The position numbers and the translations under genes are program-made. A DNA stretch of 64,000 nt from Prorocentrum cordatum (lineage: Eukaryota; Sar; Dinophyceae; Prorocentrales; Prorocentraceae): the NCBI GenBank assembly GCA_963575745.1, contig CAUYUJ010018549.1:535477-599476 (forward strand), written 5' to 3'. Of the stretch, positions 21,871 through 33,630 are shown in pieces (position 1 is the first letter of the stretch; every line of letters begins with the position of its first letter). The notes under the pieces are model-generated. The model did no database searches, was not told the origin of the DNA, and worked only from the letters and a program-made list of their open reading frames with translations.

Positions 21871-22065
21871 CCCCGCGTTGACACCAAGCCCTGGCGTCCT
21901 GGTAACTCCACACCCTTCTGGCGAGCGCCTGGAAGGCCGCTTGGGCCTCGCTGGCCGAGTGGGGCGACAAGGCGGGCCCCCCCGTCCTCTGCTGCCGTAA
22001 TTATTCCTCTCGCTCTTCCTCGCCATCCTCTCATCTTGGCGGCGCGCACAAGGGGGTAGGTGGAG

Positions 22066-22112
22066 GGGGGAAGGCTTCTTAGAAGGAGGCTGCTTCTAAG
22101 AAGCCTTCCCCC
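22066..22112. repeat. GGGGGAAGGCTTCTTAGAAG hairpin
   Basis: The arms GGAAGGCTTCTTAGAAG and CTTCTAAGAAGCCTTCC flank a GAGGCTG loop. A half-copy occurs near 1069-1103, indicating a small foldback family. Confidence 0.65.
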
Positions 22113-22429
22113 CTCCCCCTCCCCCCCCTCTGCGCGTGGCCGATCATCTCCCACCCCTTCTGATGCGTCATTGCCGCCCCCCTCCGCTACTCGCACGAGT
22201 GAACCTATGCACGAGTGACCTCTGGTGCGGCGCTTCAGGAGGGCAAGCGGGGCCCAATTCAAGCACGCAAGCTGCTGCAAAATCGCTCTTACGTGTGGTC
22301 GAATAATTGACCCCCCCTCCACTTCCGCCTTCCCCGATCCCCCACCTCTCTTCCTGCAACCTCTCCTTCCCGCACTTTCCCCCTGCCGCGCGGCCTCCAC
22401 TTCAAACAGGCAGCCTCCTCACCATTGTG

Positions 22430-22620
22430 GAATGGAGGAGGGGGAGGAGTAGGGAAGAGGAGGATGCGGCTGAGGAGGAAAACGACCACAACGATCAGGA
22501 CCATGACGTGGACGAGCAGGACGAGGGAGGAAGAGGAAGAGGAGGAGGTGGAGGAGGAGGAGGAGCGTGATAAAGATGAGAAGGAGCAGGAGGCTGAGGA
22601 GGAGGAGGAGGAGGAACTTC
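22430..22620. repeat. GGA-rich purine tract
   Basis: Impure GGA/GAG tract. The preceding 22205-22222 carries one end of the element seen at 40-169. Confidence 0.8.
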
Positions 22621-23019
22621 TGCAGTCAACGACTCGATCCACTTACCCAAAACGCGATGAATCCGAACATACCGTCATGTCTCCCCAACTTGTCACTGCA
22701 TGCGAGCATCAACACATGGGGCACGCAGCACGCTCCTGGCAATCTGTGTTACTCGACCTGATGGAATGGGAGCCTGTGTAGGGCAAGAACTACTCGTCGG
22801 TAGGAACAAGTAGGTAAAACACGTGAAGTAGGACGGCAGATCAAGTAGATCGGATTGGGGTCCGCTTGAAGAACAGAACAACACCGCAAGAGCACATCGG
22901 TTCTTGACGCAGGAAGGCGCTTGCAATAGATCGGGATCTGGGAATCTCAGAAAGACCTACTCTCAACGACCCGCGTGTACTGCTACACCTGAGCGACGAT
23001 CGAAAACGGGTCTCACGCA

Positions 23020-23160
23020 AGGTGGCGCAGCGACCTCACGCGGCAGCTTACGCGGGCCGCCAGCGCGGCACGCTGCGCTGGAGACGAGGGCGCATTCGCG
23101 CGACCTTACGCAGGCAGCTTGCGCGCCAATGTTGGCGCAAAGGACCCCGTTTTTCTTGCG
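23020..23160 (+). repeat. Dispersed repeat R3, copy 1
   Basis: Matches 48728-48855: both contain GCGGGCCGC, GGAGACGAGGGCGC, GCGCG.CCTT.CGC, a GGCAGCT block and a GGCGCA segment in the same order. Confidence 0.6.
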
Positions 23161-23554
23161 TCGGCCACCCGACGAACCTGACGCACCGGTGCGCCCAAGC
23201 GACACGGCACCACCGTGCGCATCAGCGCCAAGTGGGGCGACGCCAGAGGCACCGCAGAGGGCGGGCCCAGCGCCGACCCCAAGGCATCCGCGCGGACCTT
23301 CGGGTGCTCGTGCATGCTGCCTCGGCTTCGAGGCAGGCCGACCTCCGAACCGGCATGCCTGCGGTCGGACCCAGGACAGAAGTGAGCCCCCCCCACCCAG
23401 GAGGGGCCAAGAGGTGGCCCACACCTGCGTAGAATCAGTTTTTGGCCATCTCGCCGAGGCTCTTGGGGCGTCTTGGGTGCCTCAGGGGGCCTCTTGTGGA
23501 GGGGGGCACATATACATGTGTATATATATATACACACAAATCTATGTATATAAA

Positions 23555-23595
23555 CTAGAACCATCGCGCGCGCTTCGCGCGCGCTTAGGTTTTAG
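23555..23595. repeat. CTAGAACC hairpin, copy 2
   Basis: CTAGAACC pairs with GGTTTTAG (one G-T change) around the CGCGCGCGC-TT-CGCGCGCGC core. Preceded by TA/CA-rich DNA as in copies 1 and 3. Confidence 0.85.
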
Positions 23596-23782
23596 CAGGC
23601 CCCCGGCATCGACGAATTCACTGCTCCACTGAAGTAGTGGACCACAGTCCAAGCATGCCAATTTGGACCGAAAGGCCTTCGAGGAATGGTTGTGTAGGGG
23701 GGCGGAGGCCGTATGAATCGGGTTTCCAGAAGGCCTTCTGGGAGCATGTGTTTGGGGCGTCTTGGGGAGCCTGTTGGGGCGT

Positions 23783-23783
23783 G

Positions 23784-23865
<82 letters not shown>

Positions 23866-23924
23866 AATGTCGTCGTCGCTTATTGGGGCGCGCCGTCGTC
23901 GTTGTCGTCGTCGTCGTGGTCGTG

Positions 23925-23966
<42 letters not shown>

Positions 23967-23985
23967 TTCGTCGTTTCGTCGTGGT
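23783..23985. repeat. (GTC)n microsatellite, unit 1
   Basis: Two GTC blocks separated by GTAATGTCGTCGTCGCTTATTGGGGCGCGCC. The corresponding tract in unit 2 has the same interruption with small changes. Confidence 0.95.
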
Positions 23986-24129
23986 CGTTGTCGATTCAGG
24001 ACGGCACTTGGGGCAACTTTGTGCGAAACGATCTGCGGAGGGCCGCGAGAAGGCGATCAGTCATGTTCCCAATCAACTTCCCAGACAGCTCTCCTGTAGC
24101 ATGATGGTACTTCGAAGCTTCCGGAGACT

Positions 24130-27100
24130 CGCGGGCCCATGATGAACCATGTCCCCGGAAGGCTTTCTGGGGACATGGTTTGTTGGGGTGTGTTGGGGGG
24201 TCTCTTGGGATTTCCCTGGGAGCCCCTTGGGGGGCTCCGGGAACTCTCGGGCCCATGATGAACCATGTCCCCAGAAGGTTTTCTGGGAACATGATTTCTT
24301 GGGGTGTGTTGGGGGGCCTCTTGGGCGTTCCCTGGGAGCCCCTTGGGGGTCTCTTGGGGCTTCCTGGGGGCCTCTTGGGTGCCTCACGGGGCTTCGTGGG
24401 AGCCTCTTGGTGGCGCCTGGGGGCCTACAGGCGGCCTTTAGGGCCAGAGACATCGAAATGTCGCGCTCTTCGGTCCCCCTCTGGGCCCTTTCTTAGGGAG
24501 CTCTTGGGGCGCAGTTGGGTTGTCTGGGGAGCATCCTGGGCTGTCTTGGGGCCCTCTTCGGGGCCTCGTGGCCCGTCTTGGAGCGATCTGAAGTGCCTCC
24601 GAGGCCGTGAGGTAGCCCTGGGAAGCGGGGAAAGCGAGAACGCCTAAATCCTTCAAAAACCACCGGAAAACGAGTGAATATTGCCTCCCAGGGCCCTCTT
24701 GGGGAGCCTCTTGAGTCCGTCCTGGAGCGTGTTGGAGTCCTCGTCGGCCGTCTTGAGGGCAGCTTGGGCGTCTTCGGGGCCTCTTGGGACCGTCTAGGGC
24801 CCTCTCGGGACCTCCATTAGCTTGTCGTGGCCTGCTTCGAGGCAAGCCCGGGCCGCCTCGGGACCCCTCTGGGCCTTCTCTTAGCGCGCTCTTGGGGCAC
24901 ACTTGGGTTGTCTGGGGAGCATCCTGGGCCGTCTTGGGGCCCTCGTCGGGGCCTCGAGGGCCTTCTTGGAGCGACCTGAAACGTCTCCGAAGCCGTGAGG
25001 CAGCGCTGGAAAGCGGGAAAAGCGAGAACGCCAAAATCCAAAACACTTGGAAAACGAGTGAATCTTGCCTTCCAGGGCCCTCTTGGGGAGCCTCTTGAGT
25101 CCGTCCTGGAGCGTGTTGGAGTCCTCGTCGGCTGTCTTAAGGGCATCTTGGGTGTCTTCGGGGCCTCGTGGGACCGTCTTGGGTCCTCTCGGGACCTCCT
25201 TAGCCTGTCGTGGCCTGCTTCGGGGCGGGCTCGGGCCGCCTCGGGAGCTCTGGACCCTCCCCCGCAACCCTTGGTGGGCACCGATGGGGGGAACAGGCAG
25301 CGGCCCGCCCGCCCCCACCCCGAGGCCTACTCCGAGATAGAGAATCATGTTCCCGGGAAGCTTTCCGGGAGCATGATTTGTTCGGCTCTCTAAGAGGGGG
25401 GCCTCTGGGGGCTTATCGAGGGGCGCTTTTTGGCCTTGTCGGCAAGCCTATTGGAAACATGGTTGGGGCGGTCGGCGGAAGCCCAAATAATCATGTTCCC
25501 GGAAAGCTGATTATCTGGGAAATACGATTTACCGAAGTGTCTTGGGGGCCCGCAGGGGGCTTCCCTGGGGGTCCCTTGGGGGCCTATTGGGGCTTCAGGG
25601 GGGCCTCTTGGGAGCCTCACGGGGCTTATTGGGAGCCTCTTGATGGCCTCCGGGGGCGTCCTAAGAGCCTCTCAGGCCGGAGACCTCGAAATGTCGCGCT
25701 CTTCGGGCCCTCTTGGGTCGCTCTTGGGGCTCTCTTGGGGCGCTCTCGAAGCCCTCTTGACTTATCTGGGGGACCTCCTGGGCCGTCTCTGGGCTTTCTT
25801 GGGAGCCTCTTCGGCCGTCTTGGAGCGATCTGAAGGGCCTCTGACGCGGTCCAGGACCGTGGGGAGGCGGAACATGGGAGAGAGCAAGAATGCTTCAAAA
25901 CCATTGGGAAATTTATGATTTTCGGCTTCTGGGGCCCTTGGGCCTCTGGAGGCGCTCTTAGGGCGTTTTGGCGGCGTCGTCGGCCGTCCTGAGGCCATCT
26001 TCGGCGTGTCCGGGGCCTCTGTGGGCTGTCTGTGGGCGTCCTGGGAACCCGGGAATCATGTTCCCGGAGAGGCTTCCGGGAACATGATTTCGAACGGGGC
26101 CCTCTTGGGTCTCCCTGAGGCCGTCTTGGGGGCCTCCCGGGCCGGCTTCGGGGCCTCTTGGGCCGTCTTGGGGAGTTCCGTCAGCCCCACAGGACGACCC
26201 TTTTGGGCCGTCTTGGGCCCACTTGGGTCTTTCTTGGGCTGTCTTTGGGCTCCTCGGGGGCATCTGGGGCACTGCGAAGACGAAGCAAGGGAGTATGCTG
26301 AATCTGTACGTTTTACTACGGGGACCAGCTGCTTTTTGCCTCTTGAGGGCCCTCTCGGGGCCCTCTTCGGCCATCTTCAAGCCATCTCGGGCCCTCTTGG
26401 GCCTCGCTGAGGCTGACCTGGGGCCCTCTACGGGGCCCTGAGAACCTGGAAATCATGTTTCTGGAAAAGATTCCGGGAACATGATTTCGAACTGGGCCCT
26501 CTTGGGCCTCCCTGAGGCCGCCTCTTGGGCCGTCTTTGGGGGGTCCGTGAGCCCCACAGGCTGACCCTTTTGGGCCGTTCCTGGGTCTCTCTTGGGCTGT
26601 CTTGGGGCTCCTCGGGGGCGTCTGGGGCACTCTGAAGACGAAGCCAACGAGTATGCAGAAAATGTACGTTTTACTACGGAAATGGGCCAATTGTTGCCTC
26701 TTGAAGGCCCTCTTGGTGCTCTCTTCGGCCATCTTCAAGCCATCTCGGGCCCTCTGGGGCCTCGCTGAGGCTGTCCTGGGGCCCAGTAGGGGGCCCTGGG
26801 AGCCCGGAAGTCTTGTTCCAGGAGAGGCTTCTGGGAACATGATTTCGAACGATGCCCTCTTGGGCCTCCCTTCTTGGGGGCCTCCTGGGCCGGCTTTGGG
26901 GCCTCCTGGGCCGTCTCGGGGGGTTCCGTCAGCCCCACAGGACGACACTTTTGGGCCGTCTTGGGCCCATTGGGTCTCTCTTGGGCTGTGTTGGGGCTCC
27001 GCGGGGGCGTTTGGGGCACTGTGAAGACGAAGCCAGCGAGCATGGCGAAAACGCACGTTTTACGAAGGAAATGGGTAGACTTTTGCCTCTTGAAGGCCCT

Positions 27101-27290
27101 CTGGGGGCGCTCTTGGGCGTCTTCGGGGCCTCTTCAGGCTTTCTTGAGGCTTTCTCGACCATCTGTACGGTCCGCGTGGCCTGTCGTGGGCAATTTGGAA
27201 GCGGCCTGGGGCAGTCCTGGGGGTCTGTGACCCCCCAAAGGTTCGGGGGGGCGGCCATGGGGGATGACGGCACTGATTTTGCCTCCCCCC
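24130..27290 (+). repeat. TTGGGGCCTC-type array II with embedded palindromes
   Basis: Three higher-order periods are visible: about 115 bp (24140-24370), about 393 bp (GGGAAGCGGGGAAAGCGAGA at about 24618 and 25010) and about 360-396 bp (26040-27130, each with a palindrome, then TCAGCCCCACAGG, then GAAGACGAAGC). Palindromes occur at about 24141, 24256, 25342, 25488, 26053, 26449 and 26811. The frames on both strands are compositional. Confidence 0.82.
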
Positions 27291-27376
27291 CCCTCCCCCG
27301 GCCTACTCGCTATATGTATATATATATATATATACAACCACATATATATATACACATATATATATATATATACACA

Positions 27377-27421
27377 CTAGAACCATCGCGCGCGCGCGCT
27401 TCGCGCGCGCTCAGGTTCTAG
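27377..27421. repeat. CTAGAACC hairpin, copy 3
   Basis: CTAGAACC and GGTTCTAG pair perfectly, with a CG-repeat stem two dinucleotides longer than copy 2. Offset from copy 2 is 3822 bp. Confidence 0.87.
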
Positions 27422-27614
27422 CAGGCCCCAGGCCTTGACGAATTCACTGCTCCACTGAAAAAAAAGACCACACTCCACGCATGTCAATCCGCATTCCGGG
27501 AGGCTTTCGGGGAAGATGGTTGCGTAGCGCGGCGGAGGCCGGATGAATCGGGTTCCCAGAAGGCCTTCTGGGAACATGGGTTTTGGGGGCGTCTTGGGAA
27601 GCCTGTTGGTGTGT

Positions 27615-27635
27615 ACCGTCGTCGTCGTCGTCGTC

Positions 27636-27691
<56 letters not shown>

Positions 27692-27759
27692 AATATCGTC
27701 GTCGCCTCTTGGGGTGCGCCGTCGTCGTCGTCGTCCTCGTCCTCGTCGCTTCGTCGTCT

Positions 27760-27795
<36 letters not shown>

Positions 27796-27810
27796 TCGTC
27801 GTCGTCGGTT
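27615..27810. repeat. (GTC)n microsatellite, unit 2
   Basis: Two GTC blocks around GTAATATCGTCGTCGCC, homologous in position and interruption to 23783-23985. Confidence 0.95.
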
Positions 27811-30751
27811 CAAGAGGGCACTTGTGGCAACTTTGTGCGAAGCGATCTGCGGGGGGCCGCGAGAAGGCGATCAGTCATGTTCCCAGACAACTTCTCAGAG
27901 AGATCTCCGATAGAGTGATGGTACTTCGGAGCCTCCGGAGACTCTTGGGCCCATGATGAACCATGTCCCCCGAAGGCTTTCAGGGGACATGATTTCTTGG
28001 GGCGTGTTGGGGGGCCTCTTGGGCGTTCCCTGGGGGCCCCTTGGGGGGGTCCGGGAACTCTCGGGCCCATGATGAACCATGTACCCGGAAGCCTTTCTGG
28101 GGACATGATTTCTTAGGGTGTGTTGGGGGGTCCCTTGGGCGTTCCCTGGGGCCCCTTGGGGGCCTCGGGGAACTCTCGGGCCCATGATTAACCATGTCCC
28201 CGGAAGGCTTTCTGGGGACATGATTTCTTGGGCTATGGGGGGGGGCCTCTTGGGCGTTCCCTGGGGGCCCCTTGGCTTCCCGGAGGGCTCTCGGGCGCCA
28301 CGCGGGGCTTCGTGGGAGTCTCTTGGTGGCCTCCGGGGGCCTCTAGGGCCAGACCTCGAAATATCGGTTGGCGGTCCCCCTCTGGGCCCCCATTTGGGGA
28401 GCTCTTGGGGCACACTTCGTTGTCTCGGGAGCCTCTTGGGCAGTCTGGGAACCCTCTTCGGGGCCTCGTGTGCCGTCTTGGAGCGATCTGAAGGGCCTCC
28501 GAGGCCGTGGGGGAGCGCTGGGAAGCGGGGAAAGCGAGAACGCCAAAATCTTTCGAAAATCATAAGGACTATTTGTGAATCTTGCCTCCCAGGGCCCTCT
28601 TGGGGAGCCTCTTGAGTCCGTTCTGGAGCGTGTTGGAGTCCTCGTCGGCCGTCTTGAGGGCAGCTTGGGCGTCTTCGGGGCCTCTTGGGACCGTCTAGGG
28701 CTCTCTCGGGACCCCCTTAGCCTGTCGTGGCCTGCTTCGAGGCCGGCCCGGGCCGCCTCGGGACCCCTCTGGGCGCCCTCTTGGGGGACTCTTGGGGCAC
28801 ACTTGGGTTGTCAGGGGAGCCTCCAAGGCCGTCTTGGGGCCCCTTTGGGGCCTCGTGGGCCGTCTTGGAGCGATCTGCAGGGCCTCCGAGGCCGTGAGGG
28901 AGCGCTGGGAAGCGGGGAAAGCGAGACCGCCAAAATCCTTCGAAAACCATCGGACAATTTGTGAACCTTGCCTCCCAGGGCCCTCTCGGGGAGCCTCTTG
29001 AGTCCGTCCTGGGGCCATTTGGGAGGCCGTTCGGGCCATCTTCGGTGCCTCTGGGACTGTCTTGGGACTCTCTTGGCCATCTTGGCGCCCTGTGGAGGAT
29101 CTCTTGGGCCGCGTTGGGGCGATCGTGGGGAACCCCGAGGCTGTCGAGCACGGTTCGAAGACGAAAAACTCGAATGCGGTTAACATGTACGTTTTACGGA
29201 TGGAACGGGGCCATTTTTGCCTCTCGGGACCCTCTGGAGGGTCAACTTGCACGGGTTATGAGGCGTCTTGGAGGCCTCGTGTTGGCTGCGTAGGGGCCTC
29301 TGGGGGGTCTTGGGGGTCCTCTTCGGGCGTGGGGCTGGCAATGCCAATTGGATTTCCCCATCTTGGACTCCTCTAGGAGCCCTCTGGGAGGCCGTTGGGG
29401 CCGTCGTAGGTGCCTATGGGACTGGCCTGGGACCCTCTTGGGCCGTCTTGGCGCCCTCTGGGGGGCCTCTTGGGCCGTGTAGGGGCGATCTAAGGGCCCC
29501 CTGAGGTCGTCAAGGATGGTGCGAAGACGAAAAACACGAATGCGGTAAACATGCACGTTTTACGCACGGAATGGGACTATTTTTGCCTCTCAGGGCCCTC
29601 CTGGGCACAGGAGGCGTCTGGGAGGCCTCTTGGGGTGTCTTGGGGGCCATCTTGTGAGTCTCGGAGCGGCCTGAGCGTCTTGGAGCGGCCTGTGGGCGTC
29701 GCGGGTCTCTCTTGGCGCGTCCTCGGGCTCTCTTGGTACTTCCTGGTGGCGTTTTGTGGGCATCGGGCCCCCCGAGGGCCTACACAAACGCATTTGTGGT
29801 GGAGGTCGCGGCCCCGGGGGCCCGGGCCCCAGTGCGCCGTTGTATGTATATACGCACAACTGCACTTTCGCTTCGCGCCATGCACCTTGGTCCTTGAGAC
29901 TTGGCATGCAGGCGGAAGGGCAGGAATGTCGAGCAAGCAACTTAGCGATAACTCCTTGTTGCCTTTTCCGGCATCGCCGTCATCATAATGGTATTCGTGA
30001 TCCTTCCTCCATGCTTCATTTTCCTCATTCTCGCCTTACCCTGCGAATTCTTCCCCATCTTCCTCAACTTTTTTGCGGAGGCTCCTCCTTGAAGAGCCTC
30101 TGGGGGCCTCACGGAAGTTTTTAAAGCTTTCTTCAAACCTTCTGGAGGCCTCCTGGGCGTCATCTGGGGGCCTCCGGGGGCTTCCACTGGCCACCCTGCC
30201 TACCGGGTCATGATTTGGAATGCTTCGGTTGGTGTCTTGGGACCATCTTGGGCCGTCACGGGGCTCTCTTAGTCCATCTTGGAACCCTGTTGTGCCGTCT
30301 TGGATCTCTCTTGGACTGCCTGGAAGCCCTGTCGGATGATTTTGAAGCGATTTTCAAGCCTCATAAGCTTTTTCGGACGCCGACAAGAAAGAAGAACAGG
30401 GCATTCCCGCAATGGTCTCCTTTGGGTCGTCTTCGGACGTCTGAAGGGAGTCTGGGGCCTCTTGGGGCCCTCGGAGGAGCGTTCGGCCGCCCTCCTGACC
30501 GATTTGGGCCCGTTGCCTAGGCTCAGCAAGGGCTTCCAGGAGCTCTGAAACGCCTGGGGGGCCTCCTGCAGGGGCGTCCAAGGGGCCCCCGGGGCCAGGG
30601 ATCCGGGGGGTTCCAGAGGGTCCCGGGAGCCTGGGGCTCGGGGGGTCCAATTTCGAGAGGGGAGGGGCCCGCGTAATCAAAATATATAAATGGGAATATA
30701 TATACATACATGCCATCCATATTCAATGTAAACATCTATACACACAGGTAT

Positions 30752-30850
30752 TCGGACCTGGGGGGGGGCAAACATACCCACATCTACCGCCTGCCGAGGT
30801 CCCCGAAAATCCCTCAGGCGGTGGTTATGGATGAACTCCCACCTCGAACC
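30752..30850. repeat. Foldback segment with CCACCGCCT-like arms
   Basis: CCCACATCTACCGCCTGCCG is partly mirrored by CAGGCGGTGGTTATGGATG. The same words occur in a longer foldback at 32205-32365. Confidence 0.5.
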
Positions 30851-31854
30851 CGAGGACCAACACCGCCTACGAATGCACAAAGCCGCCGCTGCCCAGTACG
30901 GCCCCGGTGATCGGACGGTGGTGCTCTGGTGCGGCGGCTGCGCCGTGAGGCTCCTCGACTGTGTGCTCCCTGCCTGGGCTGCTGGAACGATCCGAGAGGG
31001 CTCACGCAGCGGTGTTTCCGGCTCCTACAGCGTTTCGCTAAAGGATCTTTATCGGCGGTGGACAAGCCTCACTTTAGCAAACCACCCTTTACTGAAAACG
31101 GCCTGGGACCGAAACCGACGGACCTAGACCCGCAAAAATGACGGCCGCGACGCCCCCTCGCGAACCGAAAACGGCCAATTCGCTAATCGACGTGTCAGGG
31201 TAGGAGGTTTTTCCACCCCCGACTTTATGGGTGTGTGGCAGGACCGCAGAACAGTCCCGCAAGGGGACGGGGAACTCTCGACCTCCCAGTCCGGCGGCCG
31301 TTTCGCCCGAGAATTCCCCACACCTTATCGAAGAATCGTGCTCTCTCCTCAAAGCCAGCTACTTTTGTGGTCCTGACTTCCATGATCACTTGTACGAAAT
31401 TCGCTCAGGCGCACATGGCTCTGCCACCAGCCCTGTTCCCCATAGCCGACGTCCTACTCCTCGACCCGCCTCGTGACCTTTGCTGCTCTCAGGGTGCTTA
31501 GCTGGAGATGTTTTGAGCAGTGGCCTCCTGTATTGCCCCGATTTGGGCCCCGAAGGCTCCCAAGCAAAACGCAAACGCAAAAACAGAGACTCGACGCCGT
31601 GAGGCTCCGGCTTGTGTGCTCTTTGCCTGAGAGGCTCAGCGAGCCAGATGGCCGATTCTTGCTCCCACCGACCTTCCACTGGCTTCCGCCAGCGGACCCC
31701 CCGCCGTTCGACTTCGCCGACTTCCGCCGAGAGTGAGGGTACGCAAAAGCGAGGCCCCTCCTGGAGCGGACAAGACGCGCCGAGGGCGAAACCCAGTCTG
31801 TAACGCCTGAGATGTCGCAGAACCACAACCGCATCTGCAGCGACTGGTGTGGAC
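30851..31854. other. No gene recognised
   Basis: A plus-strand frame at 30831-31127 has balanced composition but no domain I recognise. The rest shows nothing. Confidence 0.35.
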
Positions 31855-32074
31855 ATGGCCAGTCAACATCGAATCGTGAAGTCGGATCGAATTTGGAACG
31901 TGCCTCGGACAGGGCCGCATCGGCGCGGAATCGGACTTGAGTCGGATCGGCCGCGGCAGTATGCACAGCACCACCATGCAAACACTTGGCCGCATCGGAT
32001 CGCTGGAACATGGGAATTGAACCAGGCTGACCAGAATCAGCACATCCAATCGGATTGATCGGATCGACATGAAC

Positions 32075-32075
<1 letters not shown>
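31855..32075 (+). repeat. ATCGG-rich dispersed repeat R4, copy
   Basis: Shares ordered segments with 59300-59530: GCATCGGC.C, GGAATCGGA, GAGTCGGATCGG, CACCATGCAAACA and TCGGATTGATCGGATCGA-like ends. A (TG)n run follows at 32076-32110. Confidence 0.65.
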
Positions 32076-32110
<35 letters not shown>

Positions 32111-32204
32111 TGCCAGGACCCTGCTTCTGGTTACGTTTGCTTCGCCGGCGACGCTGACGGCGGCGGCGGTGGCGTCACGATCTCGATCCTCAATGCGAGG
32201 CGGG

Positions 32205-32365
32205 GATTTATCCATATCCACCGCCTAGGAACCAACGTCGTGGTGCCCCAGCGGGCGGTGGATATGGATATATCTCGGCCCCCGGGGGCCCGAATATGTT
32301 CATATCCACTGCCTGCCGAAACTCCGAAAACTGACCCTCCAAGCGGTGGTTATGGATAAATTCCC
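32205..32365. repeat. Foldback pair with ATCCATATCCACCGCC arms
   Basis: GATTTATCCATATCCACCGC at the left mirrors GGCGGTGGATATGGATATAT in the middle. A second arm pair (TTCATATCCACTGCCTGCCG against AAGCGGTGGTTATGGATAAA) follows. Related to 30752-30850. Confidence 0.6.
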
Positions 32366-32379
32366 GCCTCGGACTCAAG

Positions 32380-33117
32380 GACGACGACGCCGGCGCCGCC
32401 AACGACTACGACCACGACGACGACGACGGACGGCAGCGTCGGCGGCGACGACTCCAGTGGCGGCGGCCCCGCCGCTGCGCCGGAGGCGGCGCCGCCGCCA
32501 CTTCGACCAAGGCCCATCTTCCCGAGGAAATCCTAGATCCTTGCCGACAGTGCCGAACACCCCTCGATCCTCGAGGACCCCTGGAGCCTCGAGCCTCGAG
32601 GACGTCGAGGATCGAGGCGGTCAGAAGCTGAGCCTCGAGGACGTCGAGAACGTCGAAAACGTCGAGGACGTCGAGGATTGAGGATCGAGGGCGCCTCCAG
32701 GAGGTCGAGGATCGAGGCCGTCCTCGATCCTCGGCGGATGGTGGCGGGCTGGCGGGCGGCGGCGGCGGCCCGCGCCGTCCAGGCCTCGCCCGCGGCGGCC
32801 GCGCCCGTGCGCGGCCCGCGGTCGGTGAGCGCCTGCGGCGGCCCTCGCCCACTCGGCGGCACCCGGGGGGTGACGGCGGCGACGATGGATGACGACAATG
32901 ACGACGACAATGACGACGATGACGACGACGGATGTCGACGACGACGGTGGACGATGACGGGGATGCTGACTGCGGCGGCGACGATGGCGACGAGGATGAG
33001 GTGAAGATTGCTATGGTGGCGATGGTGGTAGTGAGGAGCGACGAAGACGGCGACGGCGACGGCAACGACTACGACGACGATGACGACGACGTCGACGAGG
33101 ACGACGAGGACGACGAG

Positions 33118-33148
<31 letters not shown>

Positions 33149-33330
33149 GATGTCGACGATGATGGTGGACGATGACGGGGATGCTGACAGCGGCGGCGAC
33201 GATGGCGACGAGAATGAGGCGATGATTGCTATGGCGGCGATGATGGTAATGAGGAGTGACGGCGACGGTGGCAGCAACGGCGACGACGACGTCGACGGCG
33301 ACGGCGACACCGATGATGGTATGGTATGGT
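32380..33330. repeat. GAC/GAT/GAG-rich region with internal duplication
   Basis: CGTCGAGGA repeats (32600-32700) are followed by GACGAC/GATGAC tracts. A segment around 32930-33010 (GATGTCGACGACG...GGACGATGACGGGGATGCTG) is duplicated at about 33150-33230, offset about 217 bp. Poly-Asp and poly-Ser frames result. Confidence 0.7.
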
Positions 33331-33630
33331 ATGGGGTTGAGCGGACAAAAATCCACCTGCCGACGTTGCGGCTCGCATGCGGGAGTGGCGACGAGGAGCC
33401 CGAGGGCCACGCCAGACAGGTGCACCCCAGCGACGGACCTCCCAGGAGGGGAGAACCGTGGCCAAGGCCCCACCACCCCCGCGGGGACGGAGACCCACGG
33501 GCAACCGAACGCAGCCCGCAGGGCCGCACCCAGGACCCGGCGGCCCGAAACGAGGCAGCCCCCAGGCCGCCCCCAGAAGGACACCAGATTTTCGAGCCGA
33601 GCCCAGCAACTACGCGTAGCCGCCGCCCAC
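33331..33630. other. 3' flank of the minus-strand gene; nothing recognised
   Basis: Non-repetitive GC-rich sequence without a clear feature. Confidence 0.35.

Larger units (their letters stand above)
23555..27376 (+). repeat. Macro-repeat unit 1 (~3.82 kb)
   Basis: Runs from hairpin copy 2 to just before hairpin copy 3. Order: hairpin, unique linker with a GAATTCACTGCTCCACTGAA segment, GTC microsatellite, AACTTTGTGCGAA..GATCTGCG segment, then TTGGGGCCTC arrays with palindromes. The same order begins again at 27377. The first ~590 bp of the two units are clearly homologous. Confidence 0.8.
27377..30720 (+). repeat. Macro-repeat unit 2 (diverged or truncated)
   Basis: Repeats unit 1 from its hairpin through the GTC tract (27615-27810), the 115-bp palindrome units (27955, 28071, 28187) and the ~393-bp units (GGGAAGCGGGGAAAGCGAGA near 28517 and 28911). 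A GC-rich terminal block like that of array I lies at 29805-29850. A smaller TTGGGG array at 30060-30560 ends in TA-rich DNA at about 30690-30720. No gene is seen. Confidence 0.72.
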
